Below, one piece after another: positions 51,291 to 60,591 of a DNA stretch of 64,000 bases. Location: assembly GCA_964579295.1 (NCBI GenBank), contig CAZOGK010000003.1, forward strand, positions 1 through 64,000. The letters are read 5' to 3'. The notes under the pieces were generated by a model. It was not told the origin of the DNA. It saw only the letters and a program-made list of their open reading frames with translations, and did no database searches. This DNA is from JAAYYY01 sp964579295 (GTDB taxonomy: Bacteria > Chloroflexota > Anaerolineae > Promineifilales > Promineifilaceae). Position numbers and translations under genes: made by a program. Numbering within the stretch: position 1 is the first letter of the stretch; each line of letters begins with the position of its first letter.

Positions 51291-53333
51291 GTGGATGAGT
51301 TGAACGTAGACGAGAAGAGCACCAGGCAGACAGGCCGGCAGCTGCAGAGCGCTCGCCTCGACAGGGGGCGGGTAGCCCGACTGGTCATCCTTGCGGGCGT
51401 TCTGCTCTTCCTGCTCTGGCTGGGGATCAAGGCATGGCGCGTCGGGCGCGTTGTTGCGGCCTTGCCTCGCTACGAGGAGCGAGCGGCCGCGCTCAGCGCC
51501 GGTGGGCTGACCAACGCCGATCCGGTGGAAGCGGAAGCGCTGGTCATGGAGCTCCGCCGCGACGTGGTGACGATACGGAACGAGGTACGGCCATTCCTCC
51601 CGCTGGCGCCGCTTTTCGGCTGGCTGCCGCGGGTGGGCCCGCTGCTGGCAGAGGCGCAGCCGCTGCTGGAGATGGCCGACTACGGCAGTGAGGCGGCCGC
51701 CTACGCGGTGCGCGGGTTGGGGCCGGTTCTGGCCGCCGTGCAGCAAGGCGACGGTGGCAGCACGGTCGCCCGCGTCATGCCTGCACTGGCCGCCGCCCGG
51801 CCCGATTTGCTGCGCGCCGGCAGTGCGCTCGACAAGGCAGTTGCCGCGCGGGCCGAGATTGAGGAGCCGGAGGCGTTCCCCTGGCGCGTGCGCACTTTGC
51901 TGGAGCGCCTGGACGACAAGCTCTATCTCGCCGACATCTTCGACCTGCTCGTCGTCGCGCCGCAGCTTCTCGGCCACGAGGGGCCCCGCACATACCTTCT
52001 CGTCGCCCAGAATGAGGACGAGGTGCGGGCGACAGGCGGCTTCATCTCCGGCGCCGGCTTGCTTATCGTCGAAAACGGCGATATCCGCGACCTGCAATTT
52101 CAGGATGCTAATCTCATCGACGCCTGGGGCGGCGGCGGCCTGGCCAAGCCCTATGAGCTGGCGCCAGAGCCGATGTCGCTGCTGATGGGCGTCCAGCTCT
52201 GGCTCTTCCGCGACGCCAACTTCTCGCCGGATTTCCCCACGGCGGCGCGCATGATGATGGAGCTGTATAGCTATGGGCAGGACTACCCGGCGCTCGACGG
52301 CGTAATTGCCATCGACCAGCAATTCCTGGCCCTGCTGCTAGAAAACACCGGCCCGCTGCAAATCGCCGACCTAGAGATGACCGTCAGCGCCGGCAACCTG
52401 ACAGAAAGCTTACAGGCAGCCTGGCAAACGCCTGAAGAAGGCGCCAGTACATCCGAGTGGATCATGTCGCGCAAGGATTTTCTGGGGCCGATGGCATCAG
52501 CGCTGAAGGACAGGCTGCTGAGCGACCTGGCTTCGCTGGATCTGCTGTTCCTGGCCTACAACATCAACCGGGCGCTGGAAGAAAAGCATCTGCAAATATA
52601 CGTGAACGATGCCAGCGTCGCAGCCGCGCTCGAGGAGAATGGTTGGAGCAACCGTCTTGCCGGCGAGCCGGGCCGTGACCTGCTGATGCTCGTGGATAGC
52701 AACATGGGCTACAATAAGGTGGCCCCGCATATTCGCAGTAGTCTCACCTATGAGATTCTACTTGACAGCTCGGGAACGGCCGAGGCAATCACCACGGCGA
52801 GCTACACACATACTTTGCAGCAGCCGATTTCCTGCCGCCAGGGTGGGCTCGTCTCGTATGCTGAGCTGCCCAGCTACCAGCAGCTATCTGAAGATTGTTT
52901 CTGGAACTATCTGCGCCTGTACGTGCCGGCCGGCAGCGAGCTGCTGCAGTCGACGCGCCATCCCTACGATCCGGCGCTCTTCACGCTCTCGGAAGGTTGG
53001 ACGGCCGGCGCGGAGGCCGCCAGCGACCTGGAAGGGTTGGCCCTATGGCACAACTTCTTCGTGCTGCAGCCGGGCCAGCAAGTCGCCAGCGTCTACCGCT
53101 ATTCGCTGCCCCAGGTGACTCGCACCGAGAACGGGCAACAGCTCTATGAGCTGCGCCTGCTGCGCCAGGCCGGCGGCGCGCCGCGTGCCTTTTCGGTAGA
53201 GGTGACCCTTCCGCCCGGCGCCCAACTCCAGGAAGTATCACCCGGCCCCGTTTCGCAGAGCGGCAATACGTTACAATTTAGCGGCGAGCTGCGCACCGAT
53301 CTCATCATCCGTGTTGTCTACGAAGCGCCATAA
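51291..53333 (+). CDS. DUF4012 membrane-anchored extracytoplasmic protein
   Basis: A 680-residue protein starting at GTG 51291, immediately after the DUF2723 stop. One N-terminal transmembrane helix (about 29-48; RLVILAGVLLFLLWLGIKAW) is followed by a large extracytoplasmic part. DUF4012 is recognised by LLVAQNEDEVRATGGFISG (about 237-255), with FRDANFSPDFPTAARMMMELY and FLALLLENTGPLQI. The family is found mainly in Actinobacteria, Chloroflexota and Cyanobacteria near envelope-glycan genes, and its biochemical role is unknown. Here it follows the glycosyltransferase operon without a gap. Confidence 0.85.
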   Translation: MDELNVDEKSTRQTGRQLQSARLDRGRVARLVILAGVLLFLLWLGIKAWRVGRVVAALPRYEERAAALSAGGLTNADPVEAEALVMELRRDVVTIRNEVRPFLPLAPLFGWLPRVGPLLAEAQPLLEMADYGSEAAAYAVRGLGPVLAAVQQGDGGSTVARVMPALAAARPDLLRAGSALDKAVAARAEIEEPEAFPWRVRTLLERLDDKLYLADIFDLLVVAPQLLGHEGPRTYLLVAQNEDEVRATGGFISGAGLLIVENGDIRDLQFQDANLIDAWGGGGLAKPYELAPEPMSLLMGVQLWLFRDANFSPDFPTAARMMMELYSYGQDYPALDGVIAIDQQFLALLLENTGPLQIADLEMTVSAGNLTESLQAAWQTPEEGASTSEWIMSRKDFLGPMASALKDRLLSDLASLDLLFLAYNINRALEEKHLQIYVNDASVAAALEENGWSNRLAGEPGRDLLMLVDSNMGYNKVAPHIRSSLTYEILLDSSGTAEAITTASYTHTLQQPISCRQGGLVSYAELPSYQQLSEDCFWNYLRLYVPAGSELLQSTRHPYDPALFTLSEGWTAGAEAASDLEGLALWHNFFVLQPGQQVASVYRYSLPQVTRTENGQQLYELRLLRQAGGAPRAFSVEVTLPPGAQLQEVSPGPVSQSGNTLQFSGELRTDLIIRVVYEAP

Positions 53334-53357
53334 TAGCGGAGGAGTAATAAGATTCAG

Positions 53358-54239
53358 ATGATGGTAAAACGCCCTAGCCTGACCTCTCTGGGAATCATGG
53401 GCGCACTGGTCGTGGCAGTAGCCGGCCTCATGTTGCTGGCCGGCCCAGCCGCAGCGCAGACGGTGCCGACCATAACGCCGACGCCCAGCCCAACCCTCTC
53501 GCCGACGCCGGGGGCGGCTGGGCCCAGCGCCACGCCAGGTCCGGGGCCGGCTACCCAACCGGCCGGCGGCCCCGGCACGGCCACCAGCAGTGCCCCGCCC
53601 GTGAGCGCGGCCACCGCCACGCGGCGGGTGATCCCGGCACAGACAACGCCAGGACCGAGCCCGACCGCCTTGCTGGCAGGCGTCTCGCTGCCAACAGCCG
53701 CGGCATGCAGCCAGGAGCCGACTGTGCGCGTGCGCAGCGGCGGCGCCTGGCTTGCCGAAGGGCCGGGCGATGATTACGACGTGCTGGGGCGGCTGCAAGA
53801 AGAGACGGTTCGCCCCATCGCCGGCCGGGCCAGCGACGCCGCCTGGTGGCTCATCGACCTGGATGACCTGGGCGAGGGTTGGATTGCCGATGGCGATGTT
53901 ACGGTGCAGGGAGATACCAGCGCCGTGCCGCTGGTCGCCGCACCGCCGCTGCCGGATGGCGCGACGCCGACGCCAGGTCCTCCCTGGCAGCCCACCCCGA
54001 ACGCCGCGTGCCTGACGCCCACGCCCACGCTCACGGCCGAGCCGGAGGCGACGGAGCCTGCGCCGACGCCAACCGCCACGGCGGTCGTCGAGCCGCCCAC
54101 CGCGACGCCGACGCCTGAAGAACCGGCTGCCGAACCTCTTCCCGAGGAGGAGACGGGCGAAAGGCTATTCTGGTTGCCGGTGGCTGCCATTGTACTCATT
54201 GCCGCCGGCGCATTTCTCTACGCAACGCGGCGCAGTTAG
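53358..54239 (+). CDS. Secreted SH3-like protein with Thr/Pro stalks and C-terminal anchor
   Basis: A 293-residue protein. A signal peptide (residues 1-34; LGIMGALVVAVAGLMLLAGP, cleavage near AAAQT) is followed by a Thr/Pro-rich stretch. A bacterial SH3-like domain lies at about 118-185 (VRVRSGGAWLAEGPGDDYDV, WWLIDLDDLGEGWIADGDV), then a second Thr/Pro stalk and a C-terminal helix ending LYATRRS. SH3b domains often bind cell-wall glycans. ATG 53358 and 53361 are adjacent alternatives; GGAG lies about 13 bases upstream. It closes the surface block. Confidence 0.75.
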   Translation: MMVKRPSLTSLGIMGALVVAVAGLMLLAGPAAAQTVPTITPTPSPTLSPTPGAAGPSATPGPGPATQPAGGPGTATSSAPPVSAATATRRVIPAQTTPGPSPTALLAGVSLPTAAACSQEPTVRVRSGGAWLAEGPGDDYDVLGRLQEETVRPIAGRASDAAWWLIDLDDLGEGWIADGDVTVQGDTSAVPLVAAPPLPDGATPTPGPPWQPTPNAACLTPTPTLTAEPEATEPAPTPTATAVVEPPTATPTPEEPAAEPLPEEETGERLFWLPVAAIVLIAAGAFLYATRRS

Positions 54240-54313
54240 CGGCGCTGTTAGCGTAATAGAACGCAGGCTGTGACAGGCCAAGACAGTCGCATGCGCGCCA
54301 CAAGGAGGCACTG

Positions 54314-55861
54314 ATGAACTGGGAGGAAAAAAGGCTGGCGGAGGGCATCCTCTTTACCGACATGTACCAGCTAACGATGGCCCAGCTCTACTACCGTTGT
54401 GGCCTGCATGAACGGCCGGCCCAGTTCGATCATTTCTTCCGTAGCTATCCCAATTATGGCGACCACAAGGCGGGCTTCTGTATCAACGCCGGCCTCGAGT
54501 GGCTGCTGAACTGGATGCAGGAATCCCGCTTTGGCGACCAGGAGATTGAGTATCTACGTAGCCTGCGCGGGCCGGCCGGCGATGCGATTTTCGCCGAAGA
54601 CTTCCTCGGCTGGCTGCGACAGGAAGGCCATTTCGGGGCCATCACTCTACGCGCCATCCCGGAAGGCCGGGTTGTTCACCCTAACGTGCCGCTGACCGTG
54701 GTCGAAGGCCCGCTGGCTATGGCCCAGATCCTCGAGTCGGCGCTGCTCAACCAGCTCAACTACCAGACGCTGATTGCCACCAAAGCTGCCCGTATCTGCG
54801 AGATAACGCGCGGTCGGCTGCTCCTCGAGTTTGGCATGCGGCGCGGCCATGAGCGCGGCGTCAACGCGGGGGCGCGCGGCGCGCTGATCGGGGGCGCCGA
54901 CTATACTTCGAACGTCGGCGCGTCGGCCGTCTTAGGTTACATGCCGCAGGGAACCCACGCGCACAGCATGGTGCAGGCCTTCATGGCGCTGGGCGAAGGC
55001 GAGTTGGGCGCCTTTCGCGCCTACGCCGACGTCTACCCCGATAATTGCGTCCTGCTTGTCGATACCGTCGATACGCTACAGAGCGGCGTGCCCAACGCGA
55101 TCACCGTCTTCGAAGAGCTGCGGCGCAAGGGGTACGAGCCGCGCGGCATCCGCCTTGATAGCGGCGACCTCGCCTATCTCAGTGTCAAGGCGGCGCAGAT
55201 GCTGAACAAGGCCGGTTTTCCAGAGGTCGCCATTGTCTTATCCAATCAGCTAGACGAGCTGACCATCTGGCAGATCCAGACGCAGATTGCCGACGAAGCG
55301 CCGCGCCTCGGCCTGGAGCCGGCTGACGTCACCCGCCGCCTTGTCTATGGGGTGGGCACCAGGCTCATCACCTCTAAGGCGGACGCGGCTCTGGACGGCG
55401 TCTACAAGCTGGTCGCCATCCAGAACGGCGGGGCCTGGCAGCCGGCCATCAAGATTTCCGAGAGCCCGGCCAAGGTGCCCAATCCCGGCCAGAAAGCAGT
55501 CTGGCGCATCTACGATCGCCAGGGCCGGGCAACAGCCGACCTGCTGACTCCGGCCGCCGAGACGCCGCAAGCCGGCGAAGATCTGTACCTGCACCACCCT
55601 ATCGAGCATGGCACCTTCCGCACAATGGCTGCCGGGGAGATCTCGGAAGTTGAACCGTTGCTGGTCGATGTGCTGCTCGAGGGCAAACTGGTGACTGATC
55701 TGCCGTCGCTGGAGCAGATTCGCGAACGGCGCGCCGCGGATATCGGCCGTCTCCATCTCGGCGTCAAGCGCTTGATGAACCCGCATATCTATCACGTTTC
55801 TCTGTCGCGCTCCCTGTGGCAGCTCAAGGAAGATTTGATCGCCGCCGCCAACGAGAGCTGA
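54314..55861 (+). CDS. pncB: Nicotinate phosphoribosyltransferase
   Basis: A 515-residue enzyme joining nicotinate with PRPP to give nicotinate mononucleotide in NAD salvage. Seen: GILFTDMYQLTMAQLYYRCG near the start, the DHFFRSYPNYGD segment, LLEFGMRRGHERGVNAGARGAL (short core EFGMRRGHE) and the phosphate-site region GIRLDSGDLAYLSVKA. Length fits the long bacterial NaPRTase type. AAGGAGG lies 6 bases before ATG 54314. pncA and nadE are not in the window. Confidence 0.93.
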   Translation: MNWEEKRLAEGILFTDMYQLTMAQLYYRCGLHERPAQFDHFFRSYPNYGDHKAGFCINAGLEWLLNWMQESRFGDQEIEYLRSLRGPAGDAIFAEDFLGWLRQEGHFGAITLRAIPEGRVVHPNVPLTVVEGPLAMAQILESALLNQLNYQTLIATKAARICEITRGRLLLEFGMRRGHERGVNAGARGALIGGADYTSNVGASAVLGYMPQGTHAHSMVQAFMALGEGELGAFRAYADVYPDNCVLLVDTVDTLQSGVPNAITVFEELRRKGYEPRGIRLDSGDLAYLSVKAAQMLNKAGFPEVAIVLSNQLDELTIWQIQTQIADEAPRLGLEPADVTRRLVYGVGTRLITSKADAALDGVYKLVAIQNGGAWQPAIKISESPAKVPNPGQKAVWRIYDRQGRATADLLTPAAETPQAGEDLYLHHPIEHGTFRTMAAGEISEVEPLLVDVLLEGKLVTDLPSLEQIRERRAADIGRLHLGVKRLMNPHIYHVSLSRSLWQLKEDLIAAANES

Positions 55862-55883
55862 GCCGGCGGCTCTTACAGCTCTC
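55853..55883 (+). terminator. Possible terminator hairpin overlapping the pncB stop
   Basis: GAGAGCTG (55853-55860) pairs with CAGCTCTC (55876-55883), with an inner AGCC/GGCT stem. It contains the pncB stop and lacks a T-run, so activity is uncertain. Confidence 0.35.
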
Positions 55884-55996
55884 TAACACCGCGCCGCTAT
55901 CATCGGTGCACAGGAAATCGGGTAGGCAGCCTGGCCGGCGGCAAGGGAGGGGCCGGCTGCCGGATGGCTGCCAGGAGCAAGCAAACGAGGTGAACC

Positions 55997-57889
55997 ATGT
56001 CCGTTGTAGAACAGTCCTCTGACTATCGTTTTCAGGCGGAAATCCGCCAGCTATTACACATCCTGGTCCATTCCCTCTACCAGGATCGGGAGATCTTTCT
56101 ACGGGAGCTGATCTCGAACGCGTCCGATGCCCTGACGCGCGTGCGCTTTGAGCAGCTGACCAATCAAAACGTGGTTGATGCGGAGAAGGAGCTGGCTATC
56201 CACCTGCGCGTCGAGGAGCGCGACGGGGCTAAGTGGCTGATTGTCGAAGATAGCGGCGCGGGCATGACAGCCGAGGAGATCGTGCAGAACCTGGGCACCA
56301 TTGCCCAGTCCGGCGCGCGCGCTTTCCTGGAGCGGTTGGACGAGGGCGATGTCAGCGCCGGCGACGTGATCGGCCAGTTCGGCGTCGGATTTTACTCTGT
56401 CTTCATGGTGGGCGACCTGGTGCGCGTCGTGTCGCGCAGCTACCAGCCGGAGGCGGCGGCCGTCGCCTGGACATCGCAAGGCGACGACCGATTTAAGGTC
56501 GAGCCGGCGGAGAAAGAAAGCCGCGGCACGCGCATCGAAATTAAGTTACGCGACGATGCCGCCGACTTTGCCAGCGATTGGCGGCTGAAAGAGATCGTCA
56601 AGCGCCACTCGGACTTCATCAACTACCCGATTTATCTGGGCGGCGAGCAGATAAACCAGCAACGCCCCCTCTGGCGCCGGCCGCCGGCCGAAGTGGATAA
56701 AGAAGAGTACGACAGCTTCTACCAGCAGATGACGCGCGACTTCCAGGAGCCGCTGGCCGTCGTCCATCTGCACGCCGACGCGCCGGTGCACGTGCGGGCG
56801 CTGCTCTACGTCCCGGCCAGCCGCGACCGGGGTATTCTGGCCGCCCGCACCGAGCCGGGTCTGATGCTCTACTCCCACAGCGTCCTGATCCAGCCTTATA
56901 ACACCAGCCTGCTGCCGCGCTGGCTCAGCTTCGTGGACGGCGTCGTCGAGTCTGAGGACCTTCCGCTCAACGTCAGCCGCGAGACCGTCCAGAGTAACCG
57001 CTTTATGCGGCAGCTCGGCAAGGTTCTGCAGCGGCGGCTCGTGCGTCACGTGGAGGAGATGGCTGCCGCCGACAGCGAGAAGTACGCGCGCTTCTGGCAG
57101 GAACACAGCCGCACACTCAAAGAAGGGCTGGCGGCAGAGCCGGGGGAAGTGGAGACGGCGATGCCGTTGCTGCGCTACAAATCCACCCACAGCGAGGACG
57201 GCTATACTTCCCTGGATAGCTATATCGAGCGCATGGCCGAGGGGCAGGAAGCGATCTACTATGTCCTCGGCGATGACGTGCAATCGGTGAGCCGCAGCCC
57301 GCACCTCGATCCTTTCCGCGCCCGCGGCCTGGAAGTGCTCTATTGGGTCGATGCGCTCGATCCGTTTCTCTCGCCCTTGCTGACGTCGTATAAGGAATTA
57401 CCGCTGCGCGATATAGACGACGCCGACCTCACGCTGCCTGACGCCGCGGAGGATGACGAGAGCGTCGAAGCGGCCGCGGAAATTGCCGAGGCCGACTTCA
57501 ACCGGCTCGTGGGCCGCTTCGTGAAAGTTCTGGGCGACCGCGTGCAGGAGGTGCGGCAGTCACAGGTGTTGCGGCAGAGCCCGGTACGGCTCGTTTCGCC
57601 GGAAGGCGCGCCCAACCGCGGCCTGCAGCGCATCTACCGTTATCTCGATCAGGAATATGAGATCCCGCGCCGGATTCTGGAGCTAAACCGACGCCACCAA
57701 CTTATCCGGGATCTGGCACAGCTGGTGAGCGCCAGCCCGGACACGGCGCTCATCGACCTGGCAGTCGAGCAGCTGTTCGAGAGCGCGCTGGTTCAGGAAG
57801 GGCTGCATCCGAACCCGGCCGAGATGCTGCCGCGCATCGAACGGTTGCTGGAAATGGCGGCCAGCAAGGCTGCTGGCGAGGAAGCTTAG
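55997..57889 (+). CDS. htpG: Molecular chaperone HtpG (Hsp90)
   Basis: A 630-residue bacterial Hsp90. The N-terminal ATPase has FLRELISNASDALTRVRF, VEDSGAGMTAEEIVQNL and GQFGVGFYSVFMV; the middle domain has PLNVSRETVQSNRFM; the C-terminal dimerisation part follows with LVRLVSPEGAPNRGLQRIY. The chaperone refolds clients together with DnaK. GAGGTGA precedes ATG 55997. Its 3' end meets the convergent penicillin-binding-like gene with one base between stops. Confidence 0.95.
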   Translation: MSVVEQSSDYRFQAEIRQLLHILVHSLYQDREIFLRELISNASDALTRVRFEQLTNQNVVDAEKELAIHLRVEERDGAKWLIVEDSGAGMTAEEIVQNLGTIAQSGARAFLERLDEGDVSAGDVIGQFGVGFYSVFMVGDLVRVVSRSYQPEAAAVAWTSQGDDRFKVEPAEKESRGTRIEIKLRDDAADFASDWRLKEIVKRHSDFINYPIYLGGEQINQQRPLWRRPPAEVDKEEYDSFYQQMTRDFQEPLAVVHLHADAPVHVRALLYVPASRDRGILAARTEPGLMLYSHSVLIQPYNTSLLPRWLSFVDGVVESEDLPLNVSRETVQSNRFMRQLGKVLQRRLVRHVEEMAAADSEKYARFWQEHSRTLKEGLAAEPGEVETAMPLLRYKSTHSEDGYTSLDSYIERMAEGQEAIYYVLGDDVQSVSRSPHLDPFRARGLEVLYWVDALDPFLSPLLTSYKELPLRDIDDADLTLPDAAEDDESVEAAAEIAEADFNRLVGRFVKVLGDRVQEVRQSQVLRQSPVRLVSPEGAPNRGLQRIYRYLDQEYEIPRRILELNRRHQLIRDLAQLVSASPDTALIDLAVEQLFESALVQEGLHPNPAEMLPRIERLLEMAASKAAGEEA

Positions 57890-57890
57890 C

Positions 57891-59249
57891 TTAGGGGCGC
57901 TCGCGCAGGATTTCGTCGAGCAAGGCTCGCCCCGCGGTGACCACCGGCCCACGCTCGGCCTGTTCTTCCAGGACGGCAACCAGGACGTAACGGGGGTTCT
58001 GAGCCGGCGCCAGCGCCAGGTACCAGGCGTGGCTGCTGCCCTCTGGCCCGGCAAGAGCCAGGACGGCAAACTCACTGATCGTGCCGTCAGGCTGCGGCAG
58101 CGCTGCGCGGATCGCCGCCGCCACGTTGCCGCTGACCGCGGCCTGCAGCTCGTCGCTCGGCGGCGCGCTCTCCCAGGCCCCGGTCTCGTTCTGCACCGCG
58201 CTCACGAGCTGAGGCGCCGGCACAAACCCGTCGTTGCCCAGGGCGGCCAGGGCCAGCGCGACCTGCAGCGGCGTCACGGTTAGTGCGCCCTGGCCGATGA
58301 CCGCGGCGGCGCTGTCCTGGACGGCGGGCGCCGGTGGCGGCGCGACCGCGATTGGAACGGCCGGCGGCTGCGTCAGGCCAAAGGCGGTCAGTGCGCTGTC
58401 GATCTCACCCGCTCCCAATTGCTCGCCTAGCGCCAACAGCGGGAAGGGACAGGCATGCTGCAGCGCATCCCGCCACGTCGCCGATAGGGGAGGGTCGGTG
58501 GCACACTGGCGGCGCTGCCCATGGACGAGAATGGGGTTATTCGCGTCCGGCGCTTCGTCGCCCAGGCCGATGGTCCCATTTTCGACAGCCGCCGCCAGCA
58601 AAAAGGGCTGCAGGACGAGGCCGGGCTGGTAACGACCCTGCGTCGCCCTGTTGAGCAGGGGCGCATCGGCGCTTTCCGTCAGCGTGGTAAACTGCTCGTC
58701 CAGCCGGTTCGGATCGTAGTCAGGATGGCTGGACATGACGGCGATGGCGCCTTCCGGCAGGGTCAACAGCACCAACGCACCCTTCTGCCCCTGCAGCAGC
58801 GTATCGGCCGCGCGCTGCCAGTCGGCATTAAGCGTCAGGCGTATATCACGGCCGCGCTGCGCCTCGTGCAGGTTATGGCGCCAGAAGGCTTCCCAGACAT
58901 TTTCGCTGTCGCCTCGCAAAATGGCGTCGTAGCCTTCCTCAATGCCGGCGGTCCCGTGGCGGAAGCTGTAGTAGCCGACGGCCGGCCCGGCGCCGGCCTG
59001 GGGATAGACGCGCCGTGGCGCCTCAGGGGGCCCCGCGGTCTCGGCCAGCACCGCGCCCAGGCTATCCAGGATGCGCCCGCGCCGGATACGCAGCTCCGCC
59101 TCGACACGCCGCGGATTGTCCTGTCGCTCGGCCAGCGCCGTGCCGCGAAAGACCGTCCAGTAGGTCAGTATGAGGCCAATCGCCAGGAAGGCGGCCAGTA
59201 AGGCGATGCTGAGCTGGCGCAGACGCTCATGGCGCCAGGAAGGGTCCAT
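57891..59249 (-). CDS. Penicillin-binding-protein-like transpeptidase homologue lacking catalytic motifs
   Basis: A 452-residue protein with one N-terminal transmembrane helix (about 12-33) and a class B PBP-like layout: RIRRGRILDSLGAVLAE early, then a transpeptidase-fold region from about 155 to 445 (GALVLLTLPEGAIAVMSSHPDYDPN, NRATQGRYQPG). The three catalytic motifs are all altered. In place of SxxK, PGLVLQPF has L211 and Q214; in place of SxN, ACPFP has A266 and P268; in place of KTG, AGPEGSSHAW has P402 and E403. The frame is intact. It overlaps the RodA/FtsW stop (TAATG), so the two are coupled. A structural or regulatory partner of the RodA/FtsW protein is more likely than an active crosslinker. 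Confidence 0.8.
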   Translation of the reverse strand: MDPSWRHERLRQLSIALLAAFLAIGLILTYWTVFRGTALAERQDNPRRVEAELRIRRGRILDSLGAVLAETAGPPEAPRRVYPQAGAGPAVGYYSFRHGTAGIEEGYDAILRGDSENVWEAFWRHNLHEAQRGRDIRLTLNADWQRAADTLLQGQKGALVLLTLPEGAIAVMSSHPDYDPNRLDEQFTTLTESADAPLLNRATQGRYQPGLVLQPFLLAAAVENGTIGLGDEAPDANNPILVHGQRRQCATDPPLSATWRDALQHACPFPLLALGEQLGAGEIDSALTAFGLTQPPAVPIAVAPPPAPAVQDSAAAVIGQGALTVTPLQVALALAALGNDGFVPAPQLVSAVQNETGAWESAPPSDELQAAVSGNVAAAIRAALPQPDGTISEFAVLALAGPEGSSHAWYLALAPAQNPRYVLVAVLEEQAERGPVVTAGRALLDEILRERP

Positions 59250-60562
59250 TATATCGCCCCGTTGCCATTGGCGTGCGGCGCCCGCGCCGACAGGTAGAGA
59301 AGGAGGCCGATCATGGCGCTGGTCATCAGCAGCGAGCTGCCGCCATAGCTGACCAGCGGCAGCGTCACGCCGGTAAGCGGCAGGAGACGGCCGACGCCGG
59401 CCATGATCAGAAACGACTGCGCGCTGAGCAGCACCGTGATGCCGGCCGCCAGGTACATGTCAAAGGCGCGGCGAGCGCGGCTGGCGATGCGCAAACCGCG
59501 GTGGGCCAGCAGGGCAAAGCAGGCTACCGTAGAGAGGCTGCCAATCAGCCCCCACTCCTCGGCAATCGCCGCAAAGACAAAGTCGGAATGGACCACAGGT
59601 ACATAGCCAGGAAAGCCTTGTCCAATGCCCTGTCCGGTGACGCCGCCGGCGGCGATCGCGTAAAGCGACTGCACTATCTGGAAGGCGCGGTCGGTCGCGT
59701 CGGGCCAGGGGTTCCACCAGGCATTGACCCGCAGCTCCACCACGGCGAACGAGAAGTAACCGAGGACGCCGGCGACGAGCAGCAGGCCTGCGCCGGCTGC
59801 CACGTACTGCCACTGGCCCGTAGCCAGGTAAAGGAGCGCCAGGAAGACGAGGAAGAAGAGCGCCGCGCCTCCCAGATCCTGCTGCCAGACCAGCAAGAGG
59901 ATCGAGAAGCCCCACATGAGAACGAGCGGACCCAGGAACGCCAGATGGCTGCGCCAGCCGCGCGCCGGTTCGACAGCCGCCACGCGCTCATGGTCGTCAA
60001 AATAGCTCGCCAGAAAGACGATAAGCATCAGCTTGAGCAGCTCAGAAGGCTGAAAGTAGATGCGGTCGAGAAAGGGCACGGGCAGCCAGAGCGCGGCGCC
60101 AGCGCCGGACGGGTTGACGCCAAAGACGAGAGTGGCAATCAGCAGCAGCAAGCCAAACGAGAGCCAGGTATAACGATAGTGGCGCAGCAGGCGCAGCCGG
60201 CGCGGCAAGGCGGCAAGCAGCGCCAGGAGCGCCGTTCCCAGGGCCAGCCAGAGGAGCTGCCGCCAGAGGAAGTTAGGCGCCAGGCGGTCGATGAGGAGCA
60301 GCCCCCAACCGGTCAGCAGTCCATATAGCGGCAGCAACACCGGGTCGCGCTGCGGCCGAAAGCGACCCAGCACGACGTGGGCCGCCGTCATGATCAGCAG
60401 CCAGATGACGGGTACGAACAGCTCCGGCCAGCCCACGCTGCCGCTGCGGACCAGGCCCATGGCTAGGGCGTTAATGAAGACAAAGGTCGCCGCCAGGAAG
60501 AGCAGCAGACGTTCCTGCCAGCCGTGCTCCTCATGCAGTGAGACGATAAGCCTGGTTGTCAT
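59249..60562 (-). CDS. FtsW/RodA/SpoVE-family peptidoglycan polymerase
   Basis: A 437-residue protein with about ten transmembrane helices that polymerises lipid II into glycan strands. Family landmarks: VNPSGAGAALWLPVPFLDRIYFQPSEL (short core FQPSELLKL), VWQQDLGGAAL, GQGIGQGFPGYVPVVHSDFVFA, AEEWGLIG, and the C-terminal GRLLPLTGVTLPLVSYGGSS. Motifs needed for activity look intact. ATG 60562 gives a normal N-terminus. It lies 29 bases after mtnP and its stop overlaps the ATG of the PBP-like gene. RodA and FtsW normally work with an active class B PBP, which this neighbour does not resemble catalytically. Confidence 0.9.
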   Translation of the reverse strand: MTTRLIVSLHEEHGWQERLLLFLAATFVFINALAMGLVRSGSVGWPELFVPVIWLLIMTAAHVVLGRFRPQRDPVLLPLYGLLTGWGLLLIDRLAPNFLWRQLLWLALGTALLALLAALPRRLRLLRHYRYTWLSFGLLLLIATLVFGVNPSGAGAALWLPVPFLDRIYFQPSELLKLMLIVFLASYFDDHERVAAVEPARGWRSHLAFLGPLVLMWGFSILLLVWQQDLGGAALFFLVFLALLYLATGQWQYVAAGAGLLLVAGVLGYFSFAVVELRVNAWWNPWPDATDRAFQIVQSLYAIAAGGVTGQGIGQGFPGYVPVVHSDFVFAAIAEEWGLIGSLSTVACFALLAHRGLRIASRARRAFDMYLAAGITVLLSAQSFLIMAGVGRLLPLTGVTLPLVSYGGSSLLMTSAMIGLLLYLSARAPHANGNGAI

Positions 60563-60591
60563 AGGGTGGCTCTGCCCCCGAGGGCCGGCGA

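Noticed and set aside
57891..59249. Calling the PBP-like gene a pseudogene
   Set aside because: The frame is full length, has a normal membrane anchor and overlaps the upstream gene in a coupled start, so it is more likely a functional protein without the active site.
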